Part shown: positions 45,176 to 56,800 of the stretch, in pieces | How positions within the stretch are numbered: the first letter of the stretch is position 1 | Layout of the letters: every line of letters starts with the position of its first letter | Source of the DNA: Calcarisporiella thermophila CBS 279.70 | Lineage: Eukaryota; Calcarisporiellomycota | Direction: 5' to 3' | NCBI RefSeq assembly: GCF_041956535.1 | Contig: NW_027192208.1 | Coordinates: 211,036-275,035 of the forward strand | DNA: 64,000 bases | Made by a program: the position numbers and the translations under genes | The notes under the pieces: model-generated | The model's input: the letters and a program-made list of their open reading frames with translations, nothing else | Database searches by the model: none | Told to the model about the DNA's origin: nothing

Positions 45176-46100
45176 CTAGGTGGTTTGTGTAGATAGTTGA
45201 GGGGAATGATTAGGAGTTCTATTAATTTATGGCGTCCACAAACGAGATCAAGCCCTTTATATAGCCTTTTCAAGGATCCCAGGATTCTTAGCATACCATT
45301 AGCCGTATTTCATTTCTATTTTGCCGTTTAGTTAAACCAAAAAAGGGTGATCAATCTCGATCCTTTCGCAACTCCGCGACACGAGCCCCAGGTGAGTAAT
45401 CCTCGAGCATAGGCTTCAGCTCCTTTGTCTTCCGAAATCTCAGCATTTACTTCTTGAACGCTAAAAATATTTCTCCGCCTTAATTTAAATTCATTCGCCA
45501 CTAGCCACCATTCGACATATTGAGAGTACAATACTTTCCTGTATATTGAACTATCTTCGACCTATTAAAGGCGCAACCATGTCCGCTCCATACGAGAATG
45601 ATTGAGAGATTTAGTGTGACACAATAAAATACCCTCAACAAATTACGCCTCGCGTCTGATTCGCCAACAATGCAATTCCGACTTGACTTCCAAAGATTTG
45701 CTAGCAAAATCTCTGGCGTTTTGAAAATAGTTCATGAAATTTATTGATTGCAATGGGTTTGGACAGACTTTCTAAGCAATTTTTGTGGCACAGTTGAGTA
45801 AACAGTAAAATGAAGCCAGACAATGGAATGGAACCTATGGAGTTAATATCTGTGAGTAAACTACAGACTATATCGCCCTTAACCAAATAAGCCCTAATCG
45901 TATGCAAAATATTGTAAGAGCCAAGAGTCATGGCAAACGTCGAGTTCTACGTTGAAGCTCTAATCAAGGCGTTCAAAAATTTAGATGCAACATAATCATG
46001 ATTAGAAGAACCAAGGTTCTCCATTCAAAATCTGTAATATGCAATACGATTGGCACCTATGCATATTCCAAACAAAACAGATGAAATGTGCAGTGGTAAA
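45176..46100. repeat. Duplicated promoter segment, copy 2
   Basis: Partner of 43165-44200 (see that entry). No gene recognised inside. Confidence 0.7.
45257..45264 (-). promoter_or_regulatory. TATA box of the 44706 gene
   Basis: TATATAAAGG on the minus strand, aligned with the box at 43239-43246. Confidence 0.6.
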
Positions 46101-46589
46101 TCAATACAGAGTGCTACCAATCTAAATTTTCATTTACGGACCCCCGAACATCAAAAGCTGTATTTCTGTACATTAACATGATATCGGTGATACCAATACA
46201 CCAATGCATATTGTTTTAGTTGTTGTCCCAAAAAGATAAATTTAAAATATTAGCCTCTAAGTATGTGGCCTTCATAGCACATTTCAGGTTCCGCAATTCG
46301 TCCATATTTCTATTGATTACGTCAACGTAACGTAAACTAGCAGATAGATATAAAAGTATTAGTGAGTGGGAAACATTGAAAAAGAAGTTGTATTTTGGAA
46401 TCAAAGTTGAGTGAATTTTACGGCATACATATTCTAGGCTACGTTCCTACATTTATACGTCGCTTAATCTGCCCACCAGTGATATTCCGGCGTTTTTTTA
46501 ATATGGTATGAAACGAGAAATAAAAGTGTTTTGATACATTTTGGGATTATTTGGCTCTTTTATGATAAAAATTCATATCATTGCAGAAA

Positions 46590-47000
46590 ATAATCGCTCT
46601 CCTCACGTTTTAACATCAATATCAGTAATGCAAGGCTTGAACTTTTAAAGCACCTCTTGATCCTATATTTTTGTGAATCTCACATTTCCATCATCTTCTA
46701 AGGTCACCTGTGACCGTTCCTGTAGAAAGAATCCAATAACCTTAATGATAATTTCTACTTCTTCTGTGTTCACTTCCAATCACCCAGCAAATGAGACAGC
46801 ATTTCTCGAGCGATCAGTCGGGATCTTCGATCCTCGAACCGTTGTCAAATTTTCCAATCACATTACCAGTATGCACCATTGAATCCTCCTCTGTCTTATT
46901 ACGAATCTCCAAGTTACTATAGACCACCTCTCCCCAAAAAACATCCCATGTAGATTTAGCAAAATGAAATTCAAAGACGAAGATAAAGATAGATATACTC
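46590..47000 (-). pseudogene. Eroded relative of the 44706 secreted-protein gene
   Basis: At its 3' end the minus strand still reads CITDIDVKT then a stop, against CITELDVNTC in the intact gene. The downstream bases and the block around 46715-46740 (TTCCTGTAGAAAGAATCC against TTCCTGCAGAGAGGGTCC) also align. No open frame with a signal peptide remains; indels break it. Left and right limits are approximate. Confidence 0.55.
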
Positions 47001-48265
47001 CTTTCCCAGCAAGGCCTCGCCAGATCCAGCCCTACCAGAAATTCCTTCTTGTCATTAAAATCAATGAGTCATTATCCTAGAAAAATTCATGTAGCATGCC
47101 TTCATTTGCTATTGAATAAAAAGGTAAATATTCCAATCTGCAACATCATGCGGAGCATTCTACTTCCTCTATCCGACTTAAATATTGGCGACACTAGCTC
47201 TAAACTCAAGAAGCGGATTTGATGCAAATTTTTACACTCCATCTACGTGAGGCAATTAGTTATACTTCCAAATCAATACGTTCTTTAACCATTTCCTGTT
47301 GTAGTTTACTCCTCCTTATTTTTAATTCTCTCAGTTTGACATCGGATAAAATTACGTTTTACACAATCTTTTTGGCATATTTTGAGCTTTTTTTTAATTA
47401 TATTGATAAAGATTAGATAAAAAGTTCTGAGAAGATACATAGGCCAGATATAATAGAGGAAAGAGATTTGGCGAAAAATGTTAGACATAAAATTTAGTTG
47501 AGAGAGCATAGCTTAGTTATATAATATACAAATTAAAGCGTGGCTTACCCACTCATGACTTTTCCATCTAGCAATATTTATATCGTATTCCTTCCACTAA
47601 TTTAAACGTGATTACTCCAGGGACTGCAATTGCATTCCTCAATCTGTTTACTAATGAATTTAGCTGCGCCACTAAACATTTAGATGGTGTGACATTCTAG
47701 AGAATTGTTTGGAAATACCAAGTGAGCATTTGCCGAACATTTAACGAATTAAAAGCTTCCCATTAATATACTAGTTTCTAAAAGTATGTGGTATGTACCA
47801 AATATTAAAGCAATAAAGATGTCGGTTACATCGATTGTCAGAATAAGACTGCCAACGAATGAGTTATTATTTCGATTACAATACATGGTATGACTCTGCT
47901 TAACAAAGTTATTATTAGTGTGGATTTCGGTCGCCACATTATTAATTAAGCTATCTGTACTATCTATTTAATGCAACCATAAACCACAGGCTGAACATAG
48001 CCGAAAAAAAATCTTTGATTTAAGTCTAATTGGATTACATTTCGTTACTAAGCTCAGTGTTTGTGGCTGCTTAGTAAAAGATCACAGTCCTTGCTTCACA
48101 ATGAAGAGGTCGCTCCTTAAATATACGTATGCTGATCCCGGAGATCAAATACAAATTCAACAAAGAAGAAAGAAAACGCGTTTGTAACTAACCACATCAC
48201 CTTGCGGAATAGACCGTCGAAGTCCGCAGTCCATTATATTCTCATTGGCATCAAGCTAAAAGCAC
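47001..48265. other. AT-rich spacer; right part is duplicated upstream DNA
   Basis: No gene seen before the TATA box at 48266. From about 47545 rightward the sequence is the upstream part of the duplication matched at about 49430. Confidence 0.5.
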
Positions 48266-48273
48266 TATATAAG
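48266..48273 (+). promoter_or_regulatory. TATA box of the 48392 gene
   Basis: TATATAAG, about 120 bp before the ATG. The second copy carries the altered TATAAATG at the matching place. Confidence 0.4.
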
Positions 48274-48391
48274 CTACGAGATTTTCAATTTACTACTAAA
48301 GATTTTACTCAGTGTCTTTGCTATTTCCAAGCCAATCTCTAAATAGAAGATTACTTTTATATATAGAACCTTTTATTAATTTATACTCAAT

Positions 48392-48706
48392 ATGAAGCTC
48401 TCTGTTTTTGTCGCTCTTATTGCCTCGACTCTCACCATTTCCAGTGCCTGTACTGTTGATATCATCAGAAACGGCAGAGTTGCCTACACCCATGGCAGTG
48501 ATAAATGCCAGTCTGTTGATTCAACCGTTTCCCATGCAGTGTTTCGCAATTGCCCAAAGTGCGCAGCGATTGGATTCCATTGCGCAAATGGAGAGGTATG
48601 GGGTTATGGCCTCGAAAAAGCGGAAAAAGAACTTACTATTGCCCCAGTTCCCAAATCTTGCAAGGTTGTGAAGACTTGTTTCAAGTTGAACGACTGCAGA
48701 AAGTAA
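48392..48706 (+). CDS. Small secreted cysteine-rich protein, 104 aa
   Basis: Signal peptide MKLSVFVALIASTLTISSA, then an 85-residue mature chain with eight cysteines (ACTVD, DKCQS, RNCPKC, FHCANG, KSCKVV, KTCFKL, NDCRK). No intron in the CDS. No family recognised; size and cysteine number fit secreted effector-like or antimicrobial proteins, which is inference. It is the intact member of a tandem duplication whose second copy at 50279 is frameshifted. Confidence 0.78.
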   Translation: MKLSVFVALIASTLTISSACTVDIIRNGRVAYTHGSDKCQSVDSTVSHAVFRNCPKCAAIGFHCANGEVWGYGLEKAEKELTIAPVPKSCKVVKTCFKLNDCRK

Positions 48707-48770
48707 TTGTAAAGATATGGAGTGTTTTATTTGATTAAGATATATTTTGAAAATATAAATAAATATAATT

Positions 48771-49429
48771 CAAATCCTCTAACTGGAATTGCATTCGAAA
48801 AAACTAAGTTGCATATTGAACATTTTAATAGAAAGTGAAAAAGATCAAACTATAAATAGTGTTTATAGTGTTTTAAGGGAATAAAATAAAATCGACTGAA
48901 AATAGAGTATATGCAAAGTAAAGTTTTATTTGCATGAGATTGCTTCGGAATAGCGCATCTATATATATAATGAAATGTATTCGTTTTTCTTTGACAGAAA
49001 CTCTTGTTGAACAGCATTATGTACTATATTCAGAGTAGGCTTCTTCGTCAATATTACCCAGTAGGTCCAAATGATCTGGCATATAAGGTCGTGAATTTTT
49101 TAAAGAATAAATAATTCGAATCAAAATTCCGCTGCTTTCGTGCATATATAATTTCCATATACAGAATGCTACAGAAAAAGAAAGTGCTCGGTATTATCTA
49201 ATTTAAGTTAATATTAGTATTATTCTTAACTATTTTTACATACATTTTGACATAAACTAAGACTTTTTCTCTTATCTTAATTACCTAGGCAGAGATTGGT
49301 GGGGTTATACTAAGAAGATATGTAAAAAATTTGATGGAAAAAGATAAACTATGATACTAATATAGCGAATAATGATAGATTCATTGTTCAAATGGGAACT
49401 CATAATTATGTTAAATATTTTACAGGCAT
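48771..49429. other. Spacer between the two duplicated units
   Basis: Very AT-rich; no gene seen. Confidence 0.4.
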
Positions 49430-50640
49430 GACTTCCCCACTCTTAATACCACTACACCTTAATCTTTCCACCTTGGCAAAAATAGATCGCGCCCCTACCA
49501 TTCATTGAGGTTTAATCAACCTACTGCTATTGCATCATTCAATTCCGTTTAAAGAAATATCAGCTGCGCCACTATTCGTATAAATGGCCTGATATTTAAG
49601 AATACTTTTGGGAAATATCAAGAGAAACCTACGTATTAAACTAATTAATTAAAATTTTCCCAATAGTATACTAGCTCCTACTTAAAACATGTGGTACATA
49701 CTAATATGGAATAAATAAAGTAAAGGTATCGGTGTCAGCGATTGTCAGAATAAGAAGATGTATGGTTGTCGTGGTTACAATTCACAGTATGATTATGCCT
49801 AGCGTAACAATTATTAGCGTGAATTTCAGTCGCTGCGCTGCAAATTAGGCTATCTATTTAATGCACTCATAAACCACCGGCCGATATAGCCGAAAAAAAA
49901 TGCTTGATTCAAGTCTGATTGGATTACTTTTTGGTTCTTAGCTTAGTTTTTGTGATAGCTTAGTAGAAGTGTGTGGTTCTTGCCTCACGATGAAGAGGTC
50001 GCTCCTTAAAATATATGTGCTGACCCCTAAGTTTAAACGTAAATATAACAAAAACAGAAAGAAATCACGTTTGTGATCAACCACATCACCTTGCGGAATA
50101 GACAGCCATAGTCAGCAGTCCAGTTTATTCCCATAGGCACATAGCTAAAATCACTATAAATGTTATGAAATTTTTGACTTGCTACCAAAGTTTTTACTCA
50201 GTGTCTTTGCTATTTCCTAGTCAATCTCTAGTTAGAGATTATCTTTGTATATAGAATCTTAGTTGATTATTACTCAATATGAAGCTCTCTTGTTTTTGTC
50301 GCTCTTATTGCCTCGACTCTCACCATTTCCAGTGCCTGTACTGTTGATATCATCAGAAACGGCAGAGTTGCCTACACCCATGGCAGTGATAAATGCCAGT
50401 CTGTTGATTCAACCGTTTCCCATGCAGTGTTTCGCAATTGCCCGAAGTGCGCAGCAATTGCATTCAAGTGCGCAGATGGAGGGCAATATGGATATCGTCT
50501 CGAAAAAGCGGAAAAGGAACTTGGTCTTGCCCCAGTTCCTAAATCTTGTAAAGTTGTGAAGACTTGTTTCATTTTGAACGAATGTAAAAAGTAAAATTAC
50601 ATCAAAATTTTGGAATGTATGTCATCTGGTTAAATAGTTT
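49430..50640. repeat. Segmental duplication, copy 2
   Basis: Direct-repeat partner of 47545-48770. It contains the frameshifted gene copy at 50279-50594. Confidence 0.8.
50279..50594 (+). pseudogene. Frameshifted second copy of the secreted cysteine-rich gene
   Basis: The first 164 coding bases equal those of the 48392 gene except for one extra T near 50291 (TCTCTTG against TCTCTG). The insertion puts a TGA at 50345-50347 after 22 codons. Beyond the break the original frame stays open to its stop at 50594, with about 15-20% base changes in the second half and no other disabling change, so the lesion is recent or a sequencing error. All codons for the mature cysteines are retained in the downstream frame. 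Confidence 0.8.
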
Positions 50641-51868
50641 GAAAATAAAATCATTTACAAAAATTTATTCTTATTCATCAAGGATAAAAAGGTTTGAAAA
50701 TGCTGACTTAGGTGAAAATTCGTATTAAAGGTGAGAGTTTGTATCCACACGCAGTTTACAGAGGAGTATCTATATGATATATTTGTATATGCAAAACCTC
50801 AAATATATTTTATGATGCTCACTGCAAAGAGCTGTCACTAATATAATATCTGTATATTTAGATTTAAGCATTTCCGAAATAAATTAACATTTCAGTTGAA
50901 GAGTTAGTAACGAGTATACTGTATACGAATAATAGTAGTTTATGTTTTTCAAATATTTAATTGTTTTATATGGGGGTTGTTCGTAAATGTAGAGGTAAAT
51001 GTAATAATAAAAGGCATCCCGAAACTTTTCTGAGATATTTTATGATTATTTTATGTTTTATCGAATGAAATAAACCATGACATATAAAGACACGCTATCA
51101 TATATGGCCAAATTGCAAATAATCCAAACTAAATTTAAAGAACCTAAAATGTTGGGTGAATTGATCAATCCATCTCTTGGCTGTATAGAATTTATTAAAC
51201 TAATGTTAATTATATATAATTTTCTCAAAAAAAAAAAGACTAAATAAAGCCCTGCGTAGAGAATCGTGCACGACAAATTGCCTCATAGGTATTAAGGATT
51301 CCGCAAGAGATATGTTAATGTTAATCATGACTATTATCACAACCATTCATGCTAGTAAGTTAATCTTATGTCAATATGAACATACCATTTGTAGTGTTTT
51401 GACATACATTTCTCTATATCTGGTGTTGGAGATGTAGAGTTTATCAGGAAGAATTAAGTCTGTTCTTATTTTTACACATTTTAATCGTATGCAGATATAT
51501 ATATGAGCAGTATGAATTGGCCTGTATCCACCTGCCTTAGTCCTCGAAAATTCATGCAACCACCTCCGAAATACATGCAATCAATTTGCAGCTCAATTTT
51601 AGTTTCTAAAAGTATGGCGCAGAAACGATTTCATTTCGACTGCAGCACAAAGGCGGCTTAGCATCGAATCTGATTCCCTTTTTAACACCTATTTCTGAGC
51701 GGAAGGACCTCTCTTCTTATCCTTTATTCTTCTTTTCATCCAACCATCCATCCATCTTTCTTGTATTGAAAACCTATTCAATCCAAGCAGAAAAGAATCA
51801 TAAGCAAAATCAGCGCATCTCTTATTCTATCTGTATCAGAGGTTTAGAAGCAAGTAGCATTATCTTTT
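50641..51868. other. Right margin of the AT-rich island
   Basis: No gene recognised; the short ORFs have no signal peptide or domain. The final 150 bp are pyrimidine-rich eIF1 promoter/5'UTR. Confidence 0.4.
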
Positions 51869-52643
51869 ATGTCCGAAATTCAAAACTTGAAGACTTTTGG
51901 TAAGTGATTTTGATGGGATAATCGGTAACAATAATAGTCAATCTCACCTTTTCACTCTTGCCTATAGACCCCTTTGCTGATACTGGGGAAGACAACTCTG
52001 CCGGATCTTTTGATCAACAACAATATATTCGTATCCTCTTACTATAATGTTTATTTTTTGATAATCTCCCCAAATTGTTTTAATGTTTTTTATATGATGA
52101 TACCATTTGTTTTACTGTTGAGTGGGGAATAGAGATTAATCTCTTTCCTTTGGCTTTTGTCGTCTTCGTTTTGAAGTGCGGCATGCTGCTTCCACGGTGC
52201 TGTTTTATATAGTCATAGTTACACTGATTATATACATTAAAATTCTTTGGGGAGATTATTTTCTATTTTTTTTTGCTTTTCCTCATTTTTATTATCCATA
52301 ACCACCATCTCCCTTTCTCTGCGCATTATAGATATCCGCATTCAGCAACGTAACGGTCGCAAGGCCTTGACGACCTTGCAAGGTCTTCCCTCCGAATTCG
52401 ATAGGAAGAAACTCCTCAAGGCCTTCAAGAAGGAGTTCGCTTGCAATGGCACCATTGTAGCGGATGAAGAGCTTGGCGAGGTGAATGTCGTTTTTCCTGC
52501 CACGATTATTTCCTTCCATTCCTCACACGTTTTTCTTTATATAGGTCATCCAACTGCAAGGCGACCAGCGCACAAAGATTGTACAGTTTTTGGTTGAACA
52601 AGCCAATATCCCTAAGAAGCAGTTCAAAGTCCATGGGTTCTAA
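51869..52643 (+). CDS. SUI1: Translation initiation factor eIF1 (SUI1)
   Basis: Four exons: 51869-51899, 51968-52030, 52332-52480, 52545-52643 (113 aa, family-typical). It monitors start-codon selection on the 40S subunit. Joining gives MSEIQNLKTFGDPFADTG, then YIHIRIQQRNGRKALTTLQG, FACNGTIV, VIQLQGDQR and the terminal KKQFKVHGF. The YIHIRIQQRNGRK signature forms only when intron 2 (301 bp, unusually long here) is removed, with C|AT making the histidine codon. Start context is normal. Confidence 0.97.
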
Positions 52644-53151
52644 TGGCAGGGTTATTTTAAATCTTTTCTGTATCATGTTTTTATTTTCATAGTCTTTTAT
52701 ATGTAAGCCTTACTTTAAAGACTTGTAATAGTCCTTTTCCCCTTTTTTCCCCTCTCATAATATTTTCATTTCTATGTAAAAAAGGAAAACAAAGGGAAGA
52801 TTGCGATTGGTATTTTCTTCATTAAATTCAATTCATGTTTATACTTTTGTTTTTCTTTTGCTCGATTTCTTTTCTCAACAATAATACTATTTCGCTTTTT
52901 GTTTTGAAATATGAATCAACTAAAAAAAAAAAGAAAAAGAGAGGGGAAAAAAGGAGGAGGTAGTGGCAAGAGGTCTCTGTAGGGGAAAAATGTTCATGAT
53001 TCAGAGATTAGAAAGAAGTAAGTATACGTCTATGGCTTGATTTGCAATTACATCAATTAAGAATAAAAGATGAGCTGAGAATAAGAGAATAAGAATGCTA
53101 ATGAATACACTACAACAAAAAAATAAAGTAAATCAAAGCGATCATGAACTA
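52644..53151. other. eIF1 3' flank
   Basis: T-rich then A-rich; no gene seen. Confidence 0.4.
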
Positions 53152-53418
53152 CTACCACTTAAATGTCACAAGGGCATTGGTCTTGTATTTCTCTCCGTCC
53201 TCATCATGGATTGTTGAAAATAAGGCTAGCGCCCTTGCAAAGAAATCCTCCTCCTCGGCCGTCGATGTTGCTGATGAAGAGGGCGTGGCTGGTGCAGGCG
53301 GTGGCGCGGAGATGGGCTTGGAGTCGTTTGTGGATGAGGAGGAGGTGGAGTCGGGTGCGGAGAGAGGGCAGGGCGTGTGCAGAAGTGCAGGCTCAATGTC
53401 GTTGTAGAAGAATGCCAT
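53152..53418 (-). CDS. Unrecognised 88-aa protein
   Basis: Begins MAFFYNDIEPALLHTPCPLS, continues through a Ser/Pro/Ala-rich linker and ends with an acidic-amphipathic segment (EEEDFFARALALFSTIHDED) and YKTNALVTFKW. No signal peptide or membrane span. The GC-rich coding segment in an AT-rich setting and a pyrimidine-rich upstream region support a real gene. I do not recognise the family; it may be a small adaptor or complex subunit. An upstream exon cannot be excluded. Confidence 0.5.
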   Translation of the reverse strand: MAFFYNDIEPALLHTPCPLSAPDSTSSSSTNDSKPISAPPPAPATPSSSATSTAEEEDFFARALALFSTIHDEDGEKYKTNALVTFKW

Positions 53419-53895
53419 TGCGAGAGGAGGGATGCGAAAGTCGAGGGGAGAGGGCTTTTTTAATGTGTTTGGTTTTGGGAGGAGTGGATCGAAGAAGTTG
53501 CTTGTACGGTTAAAGAGAAATTGCCCATTGAGAAAGAGGGAAATTGATTCGGTTTTAAAAAATTCTTTTTCTAAAAACAGCCTGCACCAGTGGTTTGCAT
53601 TCGTAACTTCAACGTGGCCAGTCTCGATGCAAATTCACTTTTGATTTTTTCTTACACTTTTTTTTTTTCCTTTTTCCCACTGGTGTCTTAAACAAAATCA
53701 AGGCAATCACTACAAATGGTCCCGAGTACATATCCCCTTGCTGGGAGAATTCTAGCATATGATTTAGTAAAATAGAGAGGCTGGTGAAATAGAAATGAAA
53801 ATGGTCTTATCAAAACTAAATAGGAATAACAATAAATGAATCGATAGAAAACAAAAAATATTTGGCTGTTGATGCTGCCCAGCCTTCTGCCAACA
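53419..53895. other. Intergenic between the small gene and the F-BAR gene 3' end
   Basis: No gene seen; probably the promoter of the 88-aa gene and the F-BAR 3'UTR. Confidence 0.4.
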
Positions 53896-56800
53896 TCACT
53901 CCAGCCGCATCATGAAATTCGACGGGATTAACCCATTGATGCCTGGCGGGCAAGGGCCAGATGCGTCTTCTCGCATTTCCGCTTCCCACCAGCCGTCCTC
54001 CTGTTCAACAGTGACGGCAAATACGTCTCCGCGCCGGAATGAGAGCTCTTCGGGGATAGATGCGTTGAAATCGTACAGTGCTCGTGCTATTGTATGATAG
54101 AGTGATTAATAAATGTATTCCTGGGCTCTCTGCCGTTTTTTATTTTCAAGAGGGATTACCCCAAAACAAAATGGGTCTGCCGTTTCCGGCAAGTTGTCCG
54201 TGGGACGGCGAGCGCATCATTTGCATAGAAGGGCTTCGCATCATGGCCTGGGGTGGTGGCGCAAACACAGCCGAAGGTCTGCGTTGTGGTTCGCCGCCCT
54301 GAAGAGGCATTGGTGACATGGGCGGATTGGAATATCGCCGCATGGAGGGGTCTGTGTGATAGCCTGCAAGGGTATAGTCTTGACCAACGGGAATGGTATT
54401 GTTGCGCGGGGGTGCTGGAGACGGTTGTCGCGCCGGAGGGCCTGTATACTGCATGGGTGCGGGGGATACAGCGCGAGGAGGATAAACATTCGGCGCAGGA
54501 GAAACTGTACGCTGGTAAGCAACAGGTCCCGGAGGACCGCCAAAACTTGGCTGGCGGGATATAGTAGGGGGGGGTGCGCCATATAGGGAGGGGGGATGCT
54601 GCGAAAGGGAGCGCTGGTAACCTACTCCACCATTGCTTAAAGCGTAGCCGGATGCGGGTGATGATGCCCGCTGCTGGCGGAAACCCATTGCCTGAGGCGG
54701 CGGGCCTTGATGGTGATTGGAGTAGTTAGAGTGCATGGAGGGTGATCGATTCATTGCAGAAATGGGCCGCCCAGCAGCATACTGGTCGGAGGGAGGCAAG
54801 AGGGGCGACGGGCTGCGAAACAGTGCTTGAGTGGGTGGAGGGGCAGAGACAAAGCTTGGCTGCGTTTCTCCTGCCAATGACCCGTTCACCAGCCGCCCGT
54901 GTGCATCCAATTGAATACCAAACGAATTTGCCGTTGTGGTCCCTCCATATCCTTCGCCATTTTGAGGAGAAAGACCGCGCATGGGTGCGGGTGGGTAGTT
55001 TTGTGGAAGAGCTTGCATGGGGGATGTCGGCCGTTGCATGATATTCGGTGAAGGGCTTCGGGTTATTTGTGAACGAGCAGGTGCAGCTGCAGGTGATGGC
55101 GCTCGTGCTCCTGACCATTGTGTCGCGCTAGCAACCGAAGTCGAGGGCGGTAGTCCATTCGCTTGGTAGGGGGAAATGTTGCGTGGGCGAGACTGGGTTG
55201 CATACTCTGATGGAGGCTGAGGTTGAGGCTGTGGTGAGTGCCTTGCAGAGATGTCATGTTCGTCACTGGCTTTTCGCGTCAGCTCCGTAGGTGTAGGGTG
55301 GGTGGATGAAGCCGCTAGAGGAGCGCTGTTCTGAAGATGAGGTCGCGGGGATTTTGCACGAGGTATCATCCTTTCAATGGTATTATCTTCGGAGGGTTGG
55401 GTGGGTGTTCTACTTCGGAAGTCCATTGCGCGGCGGTTTTGCGACTCTGTCTGAGGAGAATCTATTCGCTTGGGGAATGCTCCGAGTTGGTCAAAGCTGG
55501 AATGGCTTGAGGGTGTACGCTTCATCCACGTCGAATCTTCTACGTTACTCTTCGTGTGATTCACGGCCGCGGTAGAGGAGGATGAGGTAGTGGCGGGGAT
55601 AGGAGTTGTGGTAGGTGGAGCGGAGGAATAGTTGTCCTTCGGTGGTACCATTGGAGCGACCCTTTTATCGTCGTCTGGCGTAGTGGTAGAGCGTCGGTTG
55701 TTTGCCTGCTGATCAAGTCGTGCAAGTAAGGCTGCGATCGATTTACGCTTGGTCCATGTGGCAGAGTTATTTTGCGAACCGTCTCGGTCACCGTGGTTAT
55801 TGTTGATGATCTGCTTCACTTCCTCCAGTGGAGGCAGCTTGTACATGGCCTCACTGCTCTCTGAGGTGAAATCATCACCAGCCGAGCGTTGGTTTTTCGT
55901 GTCCACATCGAACATATTTCCTCCGATTTGCAGTACTTCGCGTGCTCTAGGGTCAATTAGATTATCATCTTCTTCCATATTTGCTGTCCCTTCCTCTCCT
56001 TCCGGATCCTCCGCCGGTAAATCAGGTAGCCGATCCTTGCGAATAACGCCGTTGGTGACGACGGCAGGGGAAGAATAGAGCTTTGCTCGACGCTCAAGGA
56101 TGGAGGTGGTGGATGGGTCTGGAAGAGTATCCGGGTCGATAGGTTCCGTATTCGTCGAAAATGATCGCGAGGTATTGGCACTAATGCTAGTGGTGCGATT
56201 GGAAGGTGTGTAGTTCCGGTCACCGTTGACAAGAGCATTGGGTTTGACGGGAGACGAGAGCGGGGAAGGAGATTCTGATCGTCGATCGAAGGTTCGCGTA
56301 GGCTTGGACTCGATACTGCGGGGAGAGCTTGAAGAAAAATTAGCCTTGCGAACGGTGGGGCCACTCACGTCCAACGGGCCATTGAAGAAATTGATGTATT
56401 TCGGAGGATCTATATTGGGGTTAAAGCAGGGTGAGTATATGAGTTAAGCTTGACCGGGTAATATGAACAGCTCATACCTGGGATTTCATTTCCTGTTCCT
56501 TTCTCGCGAACAAACGTAGTAATATCTTTCTCTATCTCACAACCTTCTAAGGATACGCGAATACGTTCACTAGACTAAAAATCTAAAAGCGTAAGCATTA
56601 TGGCTAGAAAGCAAAAAATGCCTATTAATTCCTTACCTCATCGTCTGATACGCACGCGGCCGATAGCACATTGGCATAGTTCCATAGGCTGTTGCGTAAA
56701 AACTCGATTCTTTCTTCTTCCAAATTTTGAAACACCTTTAAAAAACTTAGGGCTTCAGAATGTCATGTTTGATGCTTGGAAAAGAATAGTCTCTTACATC

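Larger units (their letters stand above)
47545..48770. repeat. Segmental duplication, copy 1 (gene plus upstream region)
   Basis: Matches about 49430-50640 in direct orientation. Shared landmarks: TTAGCTGCGCCACTA/TCAGCTGCGCCACTA, GATGAAGAGGTCGCTCC, CCACATCACCTTGCGGAATA and TTTTACTCAGTGTCTTTGC, then the coding region. Flanks differ at roughly one base in five to seven. Confidence 0.8.

Noticed and set aside
50263-50559. 98-codon ORF in the second duplicated copy
   Set aside because: It is the shifted frame of the broken secreted gene; its first copy has the same shadow at 48408-48671.
39535-51868. Island as a transposon or integrated virus
   Set aside because: No transposase, integrase, reverse transcriptase or terminal repeats recognised; only local segmental duplications.
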